Below are positions 6,968 to 14,559 of a DNA stretch of 24,801 nucleotides, piece after piece. The DNA lies in contig CAYWGQ010000038.1 in NCBI GenBank assembly GCA_964457725.1, forward strand, positions 1-24,801, written 5' to 3'. A model generated the notes under the pieces. It saw nothing but the letters and a program-made list of their open reading frames with translations, was not told where the DNA came from and did not search any database. Position 1 is the first letter of the stretch; each line of letters opens with the position of its first letter. Source of the stretch: FEN-1219 sp964457725. Lineage in GTDB: Bacteria > Pseudomonadota > Gammaproteobacteria > Steroidobacterales > Rariloculaceae. A program made the translations under genes and the position numbers.

Positions 6968-8071
6968 TCACTTCGAGCCGAGCGGCAGCCGCACGCGGAA
7001 CTCCGCGCCGTGGCCGACGCCCTCGCTGCGCACCTGCACGGTGCCGCCATGCAGCTCCACGTTCTCGCGAACGATCGCGAGCCCGAGACCGAGGCCGCCC
7101 GAGCGCGTCGGAGCGACGCGCCTCGGCTGTGTGAACAGCTCGAAGACCTTCGGCAGGAGGTCCGCCGGCATGCCCTCCCCTTCGTCGCGCACGTGCACGA
7201 CCGCTTCGCCGTCTGCGGTCATTGCCGACACCCAGACCGTGCCGCCGGGCCGCGAGAACTTCACCGCGTTGTCGAGCAGGTTCACGAACACCTGCTGCAG
7301 ACGCGCAGCGTCGCCGCGTACGACGATCGGGCCCTCGGCGAGCAGGATGTCGACGCGCACGCGCTTCGCCCGAAGCCTCGGCTCGAGCGTCTCCCGCGCC
7401 TCGTCGAGCAACGGTCCGAGGCTGACCGCCGCGACCCGCAGCGCCGCGTTTCCGCCGCGGCTTCGCGCGAGCTCGAGCAGATCCTCGATCAGCCGGCTCG
7501 CGTAGCCCGTTTGCCGGGTGATCAGCTGCGCCGCGTACTCGCGGCGTTGCTCGTCGCCCGCGCCGCGCTCGATCAGCTGCGCCGCGTTCGCGAGCACGCC
7601 GAGCGGGTTACGCAGCTCGTGACCGACCTTGCCGAGCGTCAGCGCGAGCGCGTCGTTCTCCGCTTCGAGCGCCGCCGCCCGGTTGCGCAAGAGCTCGACC
7701 TGCGCGCGCTGATCGGTACGGTCGCGCAGCAGCTTCGCGAACGCGACAATCTCGCCGCGCTCGTCGCGGACGGCGCTGACGAAACCGTTCGCCCAGAACC
7801 GCGCGCCGTTGCTGCGCATCATCCAGCGGTCGTCCTCGGCCCTTCCGTGCCGGGCGGCCGTCTCGAGCTCGGCTCTCGGCGTCCCGCGCGCGACGTCCTC
7901 CGGAGTGAACAGCGGATCGGTCGTCCGGCCGAGCATCTCGGCGGCGTCGTAGCCGAAGGTGCTCGCGGCCCCGGGGAACCAATCGATGACGCGCCCGTTC
8001 AGGTCGACGAGGACGACCGCAAAGTCGGTCGCTTGCTCGAAAAATCGAGTGATCAGCGCCCTCTTGCTCAA
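6968..8071 (-). CDS. PAS-domain sensor histidine kinase
   Basis: Cytosolic sensor kinase of 367 residues with no membrane segment. A PAS domain occupies about residues 8-118 (FAVVLVDLNGRVIDW, GYDAAEMLGR, FWANGFVSAVRDERGEIVAF). A short coiled coil follows (about 122-142), then HisKA with H151 in GHELRNPL. The HATPase domain shows the N box (FVNLLDNAVKFS), G1 (VRDEGEGM), F box and G2 (GLGLGLAIV). It would autophosphorylate H151 and pass phosphate to an unlinked response regulator; none is adjacent. I chose the TTG at 8071, which has GGGAGG just upstream. The next in-frame TTG at 8119 lies in the -12 region of the sigma-54 element, so it cannot be translated from that promoter. It heads an operon with the 171-residue membrane protein and DUF421. 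Confidence 0.9.
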   Translation of the reverse strand: MSKRALITRFFEQATDFAVVLVDLNGRVIDWFPGAASTFGYDAAEMLGRTTDPLFTPEDVARGTPRAELETAARHGRAEDDRWMMRSNGARFWANGFVSAVRDERGEIVAFAKLLRDRTDQRAQVELLRNRAAALEAENDALALTLGKVGHELRNPLGVLANAAQLIERGAGDEQRREYAAQLITRQTGYASRLIEDLLELARSRGGNAALRVAAVSLGPLLDEARETLEPRLRAKRVRVDILLAEGPIVVRGDAARLQQVFVNLLDNAVKFSRPGGTVWVSAMTADGEAVVHVRDEGEGMPADLLPKVFELFTQPRRVAPTRSGGLGLGLAIVRENVELHGGTVQVRSEGVGHGAEFRVRLPLGSK

Positions 8072-8115
8072 TCGTCCTCCCGGCCGGCGAGCCGAGCCCG
8101 CCGACCGGGGAGATT

Positions 8116-8130
8116 GCAAGGTTTGTGCCG
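8116..8130 (-). promoter_or_regulatory. Sigma-54-like promoter (PAS kinase operon)
   Basis: Minus-strand CGGCAC-AAACC-TTGC followed by A: one mismatch (C for the leading T) with the GG and GC dinucleotides and spacing intact. It lies in the 64-base gap after the DUF2269 gene stop, 44 bases before the TTG start. Confidence 0.65.
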
Positions 8131-8135
8131 CGAGC

Positions 8136-8612
8136 TCAGCGGAAGGAAAGCTGCGGCCGCGTGATCATCAGCCAGAAGATCGCAAGCACCGCGGCGAACG
8201 CGGGAAACCCGAACGCGAACCACCAGTGGAAGAGCCGGTGGTACTGCAGGGGCAGGCTCGAGCCGGCGCGCACCGCCTCGGCCGCGAGATCGCGCATCCG
8301 GATCTGCATCCAGACGACCGGCAGCCAGAACGCGCCGGTCACCGCATAGAGGACGAGCGATAGCGCAATCCAGCCGTCCAGGATCGGATAACCGAGAAAC
8401 CGCGCGAGCGCGACGCCGGTCACCGGCTGCACGACCACGGCGCTCGCCGTGAAGAGAAAATCTGCGGTGACGACGATGCGCGCGACGCCCGCGATCACGG
8501 CGACCTCGCCGGTCCGGTGTGCCCAGAGCATGAAGAAGGCGATCCCGGCGCCGGTACCGAGCAGCACGGCGGCGCCGATCACGTGCACGTACTTCAGTAG
8601 CCAGTACGTCAT
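8136..8612 (-). CDS. DUF2269-type integral membrane protein
   Basis: Protein of 158 residues with four predicted membrane helices (about 8-30, 45-68, 79-100 and 132-152) and the N-terminal LKYVHVIGAAVLLGTGAG block typical of DUF2269. A conserved-looking HRLFHWWFAFG lies before the last helix. Its ATG overlaps the TGA of the upstream SDR gene (ATGA), so the two are translationally coupled. Function is unknown; the pairing with an SDR/DoxX protein hints at a membrane redox or quinone-linked role, which is inference only. Confidence 0.85.
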   Translation of the reverse strand: MTYWLLKYVHVIGAAVLLGTGAGIAFFMLWAHRTGEVAVIAGVARIVVTADFLFTASAVVVQPVTGVALARFLGYPILDGWIALSLVLYAVTGAFWLPVVWMQIRMRDLAAEAVRAGSSLPLQYHRLFHWWFAFGFPAFAAVLAIFWLMITRPQLSFR

Positions 8613-9895
8613 CGCTCCGGCAACACGGCGAGCGCGACGACGTTCAGCACGAGGATCGGCCAGATCTTCAGCATCGGCCCGACGGGGTCGGCCCAGAGCG
8701 CCGGCAGTACGACCGTGCCTGCCGCCATGTAGAACACCGAGATCGCAAGCGCCGCCTGCAGCGCGCGCCGCGCCGTGCGGCGGAACGCGATGCCGATGCC
8801 GATCGCGACGTCGGCGAGCGCGCCCGCGACGACGCCGCCTGCGGCGACCGCGCCCGGGACGCCGCCGGCGAGCAGATACTCGAGGCCGCGCTCCCAGCCC
8901 GGCCCGAGCGAGATCAGACCGGTGAGGATCCAGAACGCGGCGAGCACGACGAGCATCAGCGGCTTCGCGAAGTACAGCCGAGCAAACCAGCGTTCCTGCA
9001 CCGGGGCGGGCTCCTCGGCCAGCCGCGCCGCGAGCGGCCGGGCCTCGATGCCGGTCAGCTCGAGCCACGCGCGCGGATCGCCGAGCACGCCGCGCTCGAG
9101 CTCCGCCCGCGCGGTGCTCGTGATCGCGGGTCGCCAGCCGAGCATGCGCGCGAAATCGCCGAGCCGCGCGAGCAGCCTGCCGGCCGCCCGCGGCACGGTG
9201 AGCCGCGGCGCCTCGCTGAAGCCGAGCCAGCGGCGGTAAGCGAGCACGACGTCTGCGAGCTCGAGCCGCTCGGGCGCGGCGACGTCGAGCGCGCGGCGCG
9301 ACGGCGCGCCCGGAGCGATGCACCACTCGATCGTGGCGGCGAGGTCGTCGAGATCGACGAGCTGCATCGGTCCGGTGCCCGCGAGCGAGACCTCGAACGG
9401 CAACCCGGCGAGACCCCGAATGAGCGCGCTGCCGCCGAACGCGCCGCGGCCGACTACGACGGCCGGCCGCAGAATGACCCAGTCGAGATTGCACGCCTCG
9501 AGCGCGCGCTCGCCCTCCTGCTTGGTCGCGGAGAACGGCGTCACCGGCGCGCGGTCCGCGCCGATCGCGGAGACGTGCACGAGGCGCGGAACGCCGAACG
9601 CCTCGCATGCGCGGCACAGGGCGGCGACGGCGGCGACGTGCACGCCGCGCAAATCGTCGCGCCCGCCGTCCTGCAGTGCCCCGGCGCAATTGATCACCGC
9701 CTCCACCGCCGTCAACGCATCCCGCCAATGCTCGGGCGAGGTGAGCTGCGCGATGTCGAGCTCGATCCAGCGCACGCGTCGCAGCTGCGGACCGCGCCTG
9801 CGCGCGACCGCAGTCACGTCATGACCGGCCTGCGTGAGCCGGGCGAGAACGGCGGCGCCGATCAATCCGGTGGCGCCGAGGAGAAGGACACGCAT
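8609..9895 (-). CDS. NAD(P)-binding SDR protein fused to DoxX-like membrane domain
   Basis: Two-part protein of 428 residues. Residues 1 to about 290 form an atypical short-chain dehydrogenase/NmrA-like Rossmann domain: GATGLIG (8-14), VINCAGALQDGG, LVHVSAIGAD, then TKQEGERAL and WVILRPAVVVG. The last roughly 120 residues form four membrane helices resembling DoxX-like proteins (ending VVALAVLPER). The substrate is unknown; such proteins are usually annotated as oxidoreductases without proof. It begins with ATG close to a 76-base gap after the Rieske oxidoreductase gene. That gap holds no sigma-54 element: the nearest candidate lacks the -24 GG at the right spacing. It is coupled to DUF2269 downstream. 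Confidence 0.87.
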   Translation of the reverse strand: MRVLLLGATGLIGAAVLARLTQAGHDVTAVARRRGPQLRRVRWIELDIAQLTSPEHWRDALTAVEAVINCAGALQDGGRDDLRGVHVAAVAALCRACEAFGVPRLVHVSAIGADRAPVTPFSATKQEGERALEACNLDWVILRPAVVVGRGAFGGSALIRGLAGLPFEVSLAGTGPMQLVDLDDLAATIEWCIAPGAPSRRALDVAAPERLELADVVLAYRRWLGFSEAPRLTVPRAAGRLLARLGDFARMLGWRPAITSTARAELERGVLGDPRAWLELTGIEARPLAARLAEEPAPVQERWFARLYFAKPLMLVVLAAFWILTGLISLGPGWERGLEYLLAGGVPGAVAAGGVVAGALADVAIGIGIAFRRTARRALQAALAISVFYMAAGTVVLPALWADPVGPMLKIWPILVLNVVALAVLPER

Positions 9896-9971
9896 TTCTT
9901 GCCGTTCGATTGCGAAGCCGCAAGTTTACCCCGCTCGGAAGCTCGGTCCGCGCTCGGCGAGCTCATTCGGC

Positions 9972-11486
9972 TCAGATCTCGTGCTTCTCACGCGAGAGGG
10001 ATCGGAGAGGGCATACCGCCGGCCCGTTCAGCACCTCGCCGTTCACGCCGAATCGCGAGCCGTGACAGTGACAATCCCAGCTGCGCTCGGCGGCGTTCCA
10101 GCGCACTTGGCAGCCGAGATGCGTGCAGCGCGCATCGCGCACGTGAAGCGCGCCCGCCTCGTCGCGGTACGCCGCGGCGACGGTGCCCTCGTAACGCACG
10201 ATCCCGGCCTCGCCCGGCGCAAGCTGCGACGCGTCCCCTTCCGCCTCCGGCCTGACGCGCTCGGCGATCCAGCTCTTCGCGACACCGACGTTCTTCGCGA
10301 TCAGCGTGCGTGCGCCGGCCTTGAGCCCCAAGCGGGTCGAATCGTACAGCGAGCTCCACGGGCTCTTCTTGCCGAGCACGCCGTCCGCGAGAATCATCGC
10401 CGCGGCGGTTCCGGTCGTGATCCCCCACGCGTTGAAGCCGGTCGCGACCCGTATCCGGCGGCTGCCGGGCAAGAGCACGCCGACGAACGGCAGCCGGTCC
10501 GCGGAATAGTAGTCCTGGTTGCCCCAACGATGGGTCGCGCCGGCGACACCGAGGTCGCGCTCGACGAACGCCTCGAGCTCCGCGAGCGCCTTCGCCTCGT
10601 CCGCCTGCGCGGTCGCGAACGCTTCACCGATCGCGATCAGCATCCGCCCGCCTCCGCCGCCCGGCGCCGAGCGGAACGAGCGCGTCGGCTGCTCCGCCGA
10701 GATGAACATGCCGTCGATCGAGCGCTCCGCCGGCAACGGCGCGGCGATGCACATGTGGCGATAAGGGAAGGCGCGGCCGAAGAAGCCGCCGCGATCCAGA
10801 AACGGCATGTGCGACGCGACGATGACGTCGTCGGCGAGCACGCGGCCGTTGGCGGTCGAGAGCGTGCACGGCCTGCCGTGGTCGACGTCGCGAACGCGGG
10901 TGCCCTCGAAGATCCGCGCGCCGCGCTCGATCAGCTCCGCGGCGAGCCCGTCGAGGTACTTCACCGGATGGAACTGCGCCTGGTCGGGGAACTCGAGCGC
11001 CGCCTCGACTCGAAACGGCAATCCGACTTCGCGCACGACCCGCGCGGTCAGCCCGGCCGCCTCGGCGGCGGCCGCCTCCCGCTCGAGATCCCCGACACGC
11101 GCCGCGTCGGTCGTGTAGACGTATGCGCTCCGCCGCTCGAAATCGCAGTCGATCGCGCGTCCGTCGACCTGCGCCGCGATCCATTCGAGCGCTGCGCGGT
11201 TCGAGTCGGCGTAGACCGCGGCCGCGGCGGCGCCGCGCCGCCCGGCGAGATCGCCGTAGATCAAGCCGTGCTGCGTCGTCACCTTCGCGGTGCTGCCGCC
11301 GGTGACCTGCCGGCCGATTCTGAGCGCCTCGAGCACTATCACCGAGAGTCCGGCGCGTGCGAGCAGCAACGCGGACGTCAGGCCGACGATACCGCCGCCG
11401 ACGACCGCGACGTTGGCGCGCAGCTCCGTCCCGCCGAGCGGCCGTTGCGGCGCACCTGCCGCGCTCGCGACCCAGTACGACTGCAA
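9972..11486 (-). CDS. FAD-dependent oxidoreductase with C-terminal Rieske domain
   Basis: Protein of 504 residues. The N-terminal DAO-type FAD domain has VAVVGGGIVGLTSALLLARA (GGGIVG at 30-35) followed by the acidic end of the ribose-binding strand (VLEA), and RVATGFNAWGITTG near 400. The C-terminal Rieske domain binds a [2Fe-2S] cluster through C454-x-H456 (CTHLGC) and C472-x-x-H475 (CHCHGSRF), followed by GEVLNGPA. The fusion is typical of FAD oxidoreductases annotated glycine/D-amino-acid-oxidase-like with Rieske, substrate unknown. No signal peptide. It starts with TTG, supported by GGAGGAGAGGAG directly upstream. It lies 26 bases after the HAD-ATPase gene and is probably driven by the same promoter. 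Confidence 0.92.
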   Translation of the reverse strand: MQSYWVASAAGAPQRPLGGTELRANVAVVGGGIVGLTSALLLARAGLSVIVLEALRIGRQVTGGSTAKVTTQHGLIYGDLAGRRGAAAAAVYADSNRAALEWIAAQVDGRAIDCDFERRSAYVYTTDAARVGDLEREAAAAEAAGLTARVVREVGLPFRVEAALEFPDQAQFHPVKYLDGLAAELIERGARIFEGTRVRDVDHGRPCTLSTANGRVLADDVIVASHMPFLDRGGFFGRAFPYRHMCIAAPLPAERSIDGMFISAEQPTRSFRSAPGGGGGRMLIAIGEAFATAQADEAKALAELEAFVERDLGVAGATHRWGNQDYYSADRLPFVGVLLPGSRRIRVATGFNAWGITTGTAAAMILADGVLGKKSPWSSLYDSTRLGLKAGARTLIAKNVGVAKSWIAERVRPEAEGDASQLAPGEAGIVRYEGTVAAAYRDEAGALHVRDARCTHLGCQVRWNAAERSWDCHCHGSRFGVNGEVLNGPAVCPLRSLSREKHEI

Positions 11487-11512
11487 CTCCTCTCCTCCGT
11501 GCTCCGCCGGCC

Positions 11513-13231
11513 TCAGTCGGTGCGCGGCGTCGCCGGTGCGGTGTAGCGCTTCGTGACGGCCGCGGCGATCCGCTCGCGGCTCGCTTGTGCGTCGAGCGTA
11601 CGATCGCGCTCGATCTCGGCCGCCTCCGCGGCGAGCTCATCGTCCTTGATCACGTCCCGAAACCATTCCGAATAGTCGCCAGCGCGCCGATGGTGCTCCC
11701 ACGTGCGCTCGTCGACGCCCGCCGCAATCTGCAGGAACAGCATCAGGTTCTGCGCGCGCAGGTGCAGCGCTCCGTCGGGCCCCGTGAAGTAAAAGGCGCG
11801 GTCCTCCCCGAGATCCCCTTCCGCGTACTTGCGCGTGTGACGCTTGTGCGTCTGCTCGGGCCGATAGGCCTCGAGCGGGACCGCCTCCGCACCGGTCGCA
11901 CGCTCCCAGTAGAGCACCTCGTCCTCGCCGGGCGCCTCGGGGATCGCCGGACGCTCGGCGCCCGTGGCCTCGCAGAACGCCGCGATCACGCCGCTCGCGT
12001 TCGGCCCGAGCGCTATGACCGTCTGCACGCTCCGCAGCGCCTCCGGGGCCACCGCCTCCGGGTGCACGGTGATGAAGATCGTCGCCGGCAAGCTCTCGGG
12101 AAGCGCCGTCGCCGCGTCGGCCCGGGCAACCGGCAGCAGGTGATGCGCCTCGTCGATCAGGAGCCAATGCGGCCGACCGCACCGCGCCCGCATCGACGCG
12201 AGCTGCGGCAGCAGCTCCGCGAAGAACGTCGGCCGCTCGAGCATCTGGAAGTTCTGCGTGTTGACGACGACGTTCGTATCGGCGCGCTCGAGCAATTTCA
12301 GCGTCTCGTCCTGCTGCGGAGGATTGCCCGCGTCGCCGAGCGCGACGGCGTTCTCGAGCTCGTCGTAGTCGCCTTCCGGATCGAACACGCAGAACTGGAA
12401 GCCCCGCTCGACCATACGCTCGGTGAGCGCGGTCGCGAGCGTCGACTTGCCGATGCCGGAGCTGCCCGCGATCAGCACGCCGCCGCCCAGCGGCCCGATC
12501 GCGACCTCGGTGCCGTCGCGGCGCTTCCCGATCGGCAACGAGTGACGCTCCGCGGGCAACAATGCTGCGTCGTCGTCGAGCATCCGCTCGACGAGCTCGA
12601 CGACGCCGGCGCCGTGATCGCGAGAAAGGACGACGTTCGCGTGCTCCTTCAGGAACGGCAGCGCGTTCGCGACGGCGGCCGCGCAGCCGCACGCGGCGAG
12701 GAACGCGTGATCGTTCTCGGCGTCGCCGACGCCGATCGTGTTGTGCGGGGAGAGTTTCAGCTCCTCGAGCGCCGCCACGAGGCCCGTGGCCTTGTTCACG
12801 CCGGCGGGCAGGACCATGACCGCGCCTTTGTTGAAGATGATCTGGAGCTCGAGCCCCAGATCGCGGATCGCCTCGAGCACGCTTTGCTCGTGCGGCTCCC
12901 ACGTCGCGACGATCACGCGTCCGGTCGCGAGCGGCGCAACGCCGCGCTCGCGCAATCGCTCGACGAACGCTTCCTCCGGCGGCGGCGCGAGCGGCTCTTC
13001 GCGCTGCGTCGTCGGATCGTAGAGCAACGCGCCGTTCTCGGCGACGACTCGATCGAAGAGCGGCAGCTCCGGAAAGATCGCTTGGAGCTCCGGCAGCACG
13101 CGGCCGGTCACGAGGACGAGCTTGCGGCCGCTCTCCTTCAGCCGCTCGAGGGCAGCGACCGTCGCCGCGTCCACGCGGCCATGGTGCGCGAGCGTACCGT
13201 CGTAATCCGCAGCGAGCGCGAGAAAGTACAC
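11513..13231 (-). CDS. HAD-IIB phosphatase fused to HerA/VirB4-like P-loop ATPase
   Basis: Fusion protein of 572 residues. Residues 1 to about 220 are a HAD-IIB (Cof-type) hydrolase: nucleophile motif DYDGT (9-13), VTGR, a motif-III lysine in NKATGL and motif IV GVGDAENDHAF (about 167-178). Residues from about 235 form a DUF87/HerA-like ATPase: Walker A GSSGIGKST (K262), the FDPEGDYDEL switch region and Walker B HWLLIDEAHHLLP (D360, E361). The last 120 residues are charged and helical. The combined activity is unknown; one guess is ATP-dependent control of a sugar-phosphate or phospho-protein step. I chose GTG at 13231 because a 17-codon leader frame with a good ribosome site stops one base before it; GTG at 13270 is the alternative. 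It heads an operon with the Rieske oxidoreductase, under a sigma-54 promoter. Confidence 0.88.
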   Translation of the reverse strand: MYFLALAADYDGTLAHHGRVDAATVAALERLKESGRKLVLVTGRVLPELQAIFPELPLFDRVVAENGALLYDPTTQREEPLAPPPEEAFVERLRERGVAPLATGRVIVATWEPHEQSVLEAIRDLGLELQIIFNKGAVMVLPAGVNKATGLVAALEELKLSPHNTIGVGDAENDHAFLAACGCAAAVANALPFLKEHANVVLSRDHGAGVVELVERMLDDDAALLPAERHSLPIGKRRDGTEVAIGPLGGGVLIAGSSGIGKSTLATALTERMVERGFQFCVFDPEGDYDELENAVALGDAGNPPQQDETLKLLERADTNVVVNTQNFQMLERPTFFAELLPQLASMRARCGRPHWLLIDEAHHLLPVARADAATALPESLPATIFITVHPEAVAPEALRSVQTVIALGPNASGVIAAFCEATGAERPAIPEAPGEDEVLYWERATGAEAVPLEAYRPEQTHKRHTRKYAEGDLGEDRAFYFTGPDGALHLRAQNLMLFLQIAAGVDERTWEHHRRAGDYSEWFRDVIKDDELAAEAAEIERDRTLDAQASRERIAAAVTKRYTAPATPRTD

Positions 13232-13232
13232 C

Positions 13233-13286
13233 TTAGGCTGCAGCGCGCGACGACCGGGGTCGATCGACACTCGTCGTTCCAGTCAT
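13233..13286 (-). CDS. Putative 17-residue leader peptide before the HAD-ATPase gene
   Basis: An ATG preceded by GGGGAGCGGACG opens a 17-codon frame (MTGTTSVDRPRSSRAAA) that ends in TAA. One base later comes the GTG proposed as the start of the HAD-ATPase. This arrangement is what termination-reinitiation coupling needs. It lies 49 bases downstream of the -12 element, so it would be the first start on the transcript. Alternatively it is chance and translation begins at the GTG at 13270 in the main frame. Confidence 0.4.
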   Translation of the reverse strand: MTGTTSVDRPRSSRAAA

Positions 13287-13335
13287 CGTCCGCTCCCCTC
13301 GTCCTCACGCCCGTGTGTGCACCCCTTCCCGAGCA

Positions 13336-13350
13336 GCAAAAGGCGTGCCA
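13336..13350 (-). promoter_or_regulatory. Sigma-54 promoter (HAD-ATPase/Rieske operon)
   Basis: Minus-strand TGGCAC-GCCTT-TTGC followed by T: perfect RpoN consensus in the 182-base divergent gap, back to back with the plus-strand element at 13363, only 12 bases between their -24 ends. It is 49 bases from the leader ATG, 65 from GTG 13270 and 104 from GTG 13231. Confidence 0.85.
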
Positions 13351-13362
13351 CCGCCGACGGCA

Positions 13363-13377
13363 TGGCACGGCGTTTGC
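13363..13377 (+). promoter_or_regulatory. Sigma-54 promoter (AsmA/DUF748-like gene)
   Basis: TGGCAC-GGCGT-TTGC followed by A: perfect RpoN consensus, 36 bases before the ATG at 13414. It diverges from the promoter at 13336-13350. Any shared activator would have to bind downstream of one -12 element or within one of the neighbouring genes. Confidence 0.85.
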
Positions 13378-13413
13378 AGAGTCCGTCCCGCCGGACCGAA
13401 CGGGAGCAACACG

Positions 13414-14559
13414 ATGCGGCACGGACGCGCGGTGCTCGTAGCGGCGATCGCCGTCGCGGCGGTCGTTCTCGCGGCACGCGCCGTGCTGCCCCTCGCGCTC
13501 GAGGCTTACGTCGACAGGGAGCTCGCGTCGATGGGCGAGTACTCCGGCGCGGTCGAGGACGTCGACGTCTCGCTCATCCGCGGCGCGTACGTGCTCGAGA
13601 ACGTCACGATCGTCAAGCCGAGCGCCGGCGCCGACCAGCCGTTCGTCGACATGCCGCGAATGGATCTCGCGTTGCAGTGGCCCGCGTTGCTCCGGGCGCG
13701 ACTCGTCGGCGAGATCGTGATGCACTCACCGATCATCAACTTGATCCAAGGCGAAAGCGACCGCGACACTCAGCTAGGCACCGGCGTCAACTGGCCGGAG
13801 GAGGTTCGCGACCTCTTCCCATTCACGTTCAATCGAGTCGACGTGATCGACGCCCTCGTCACGTTTCGCGCGCCCGGGATCGAGGCGGAGGAGTCCCTCA
13901 CGCTACGCAACGGCCGCCTGCTGCTGCGGAACCTGACGAACGTGCAACGCGAGGAGCAGCAAGCGTTCGCCGACCTCGAGCTCGAAGGCGCAGTGATGGG
14001 TAATGCGCCGCTCGCGCTCACAGGCCGCTTCGATCCGAACGCAGCCGTACCGACCTTCGACTTGAATCTCGCGCTCGAAGGCGCGCAGCTTCCGGACGTG
14101 AATCCGTGGCTCAGCGAGTTCCTGAACGTCGATGCCGAGGCCGGCGCCTTCTCCATGTACACGGAGCTCGCGGCGGCGGATGGCCGCTTCGAGGGTTACA
14201 TCAAGCCGGTGATGGAGAATCCGCAGATCTTCTCGCTGCAGGAACCGTCGAGCGGGCCGTTCCAGAAGGCCTGGGAAGCGCTCGTCGGCATCGCGGCCGC
14301 GATCTTCGCGAACCGCGAGACCGATCAGGTCGCGACCCAGATCCCGTTCGCGGGAGAGCTCGAGCGCCCCGAAGCGGGATTGCTCGCGGCAATGGTGAAC
14401 CTGCTGCGAAACGCGTTCGTCGCGTCGTTCTCTCGATCGATCGAGGGCACCGTGTCGCTCGAAGACCTCGACGCGCAGACGGACCTCGGCGATGGTCAGC
14501 CGCGCGGCGACGATGACGATTCACCCGGCGCGGGGTTCGGTCCGCGAGACTCGCGCTAA
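13414..14559 (+). CDS. AsmA/DUF748-like envelope protein
   Basis: Protein of 381 residues with an N-terminal signal anchor (residues 6-27, AVLVAAIAVAAVVLAARAVL) and a periplasmic beta-rich body resembling the DUF748/AsmA-like superfamily: VDVSLIRGAYVLENVTIVKP, MPRMDLALQWPALLRARLVGEI, then paired beta repeats such as GNAPLALTGRFDP. Such proteins span or line the periplasm and are linked to envelope lipid homeostasis; the specific role here is unknown. The C-terminus is acidic and probably disordered (DDDDSPG). The ATG has GGGAG nine bases upstream, and a sigma-54 promoter lies 36 bases upstream. Its TAA overlaps the stop codon of msrB on the other strand. Confidence 0.82.
   Translation: MRHGRAVLVAAIAVAAVVLAARAVLPLALEAYVDRELASMGEYSGAVEDVDVSLIRGAYVLENVTIVKPSAGADQPFVDMPRMDLALQWPALLRARLVGEIVMHSPIINLIQGESDRDTQLGTGVNWPEEVRDLFPFTFNRVDVIDALVTFRAPGIEAEESLTLRNGRLLLRNLTNVQREEQQAFADLELEGAVMGNAPLALTGRFDPNAAVPTFDLNLALEGAQLPDVNPWLSEFLNVDAEAGAFSMYTELAAADGRFEGYIKPVMENPQIFSLQEPSSGPFQKAWEALVGIAAAIFANRETDQVATQIPFAGELERPEAGLLAAMVNLLRNAFVASFSRSIEGTVSLEDLDAQTDLGDGQPRGDDDDSPGAGFGPRDSR

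Noticed and set aside
4341..7505. Very long plus-strand open frame (over 1,000 codons) antisense to several genes
   Set aside because: Arg/Ala/Pro-rich low-complexity translation with no domain, lying over five well-supported minus-strand genes with ribosome sites; a GC-skew shadow. The same holds for other long antisense frames, for example 24-1796 and 11357-13441.
9896..9971. Possible sigma-54 promoter before the SDR/DoxX gene (GGGGTAAACTTGC)
   Set aside because: When TTGC is aligned at -12 the GG pair is one base out of register and the -24 hexamer does not match; spacing is strict for RpoN.
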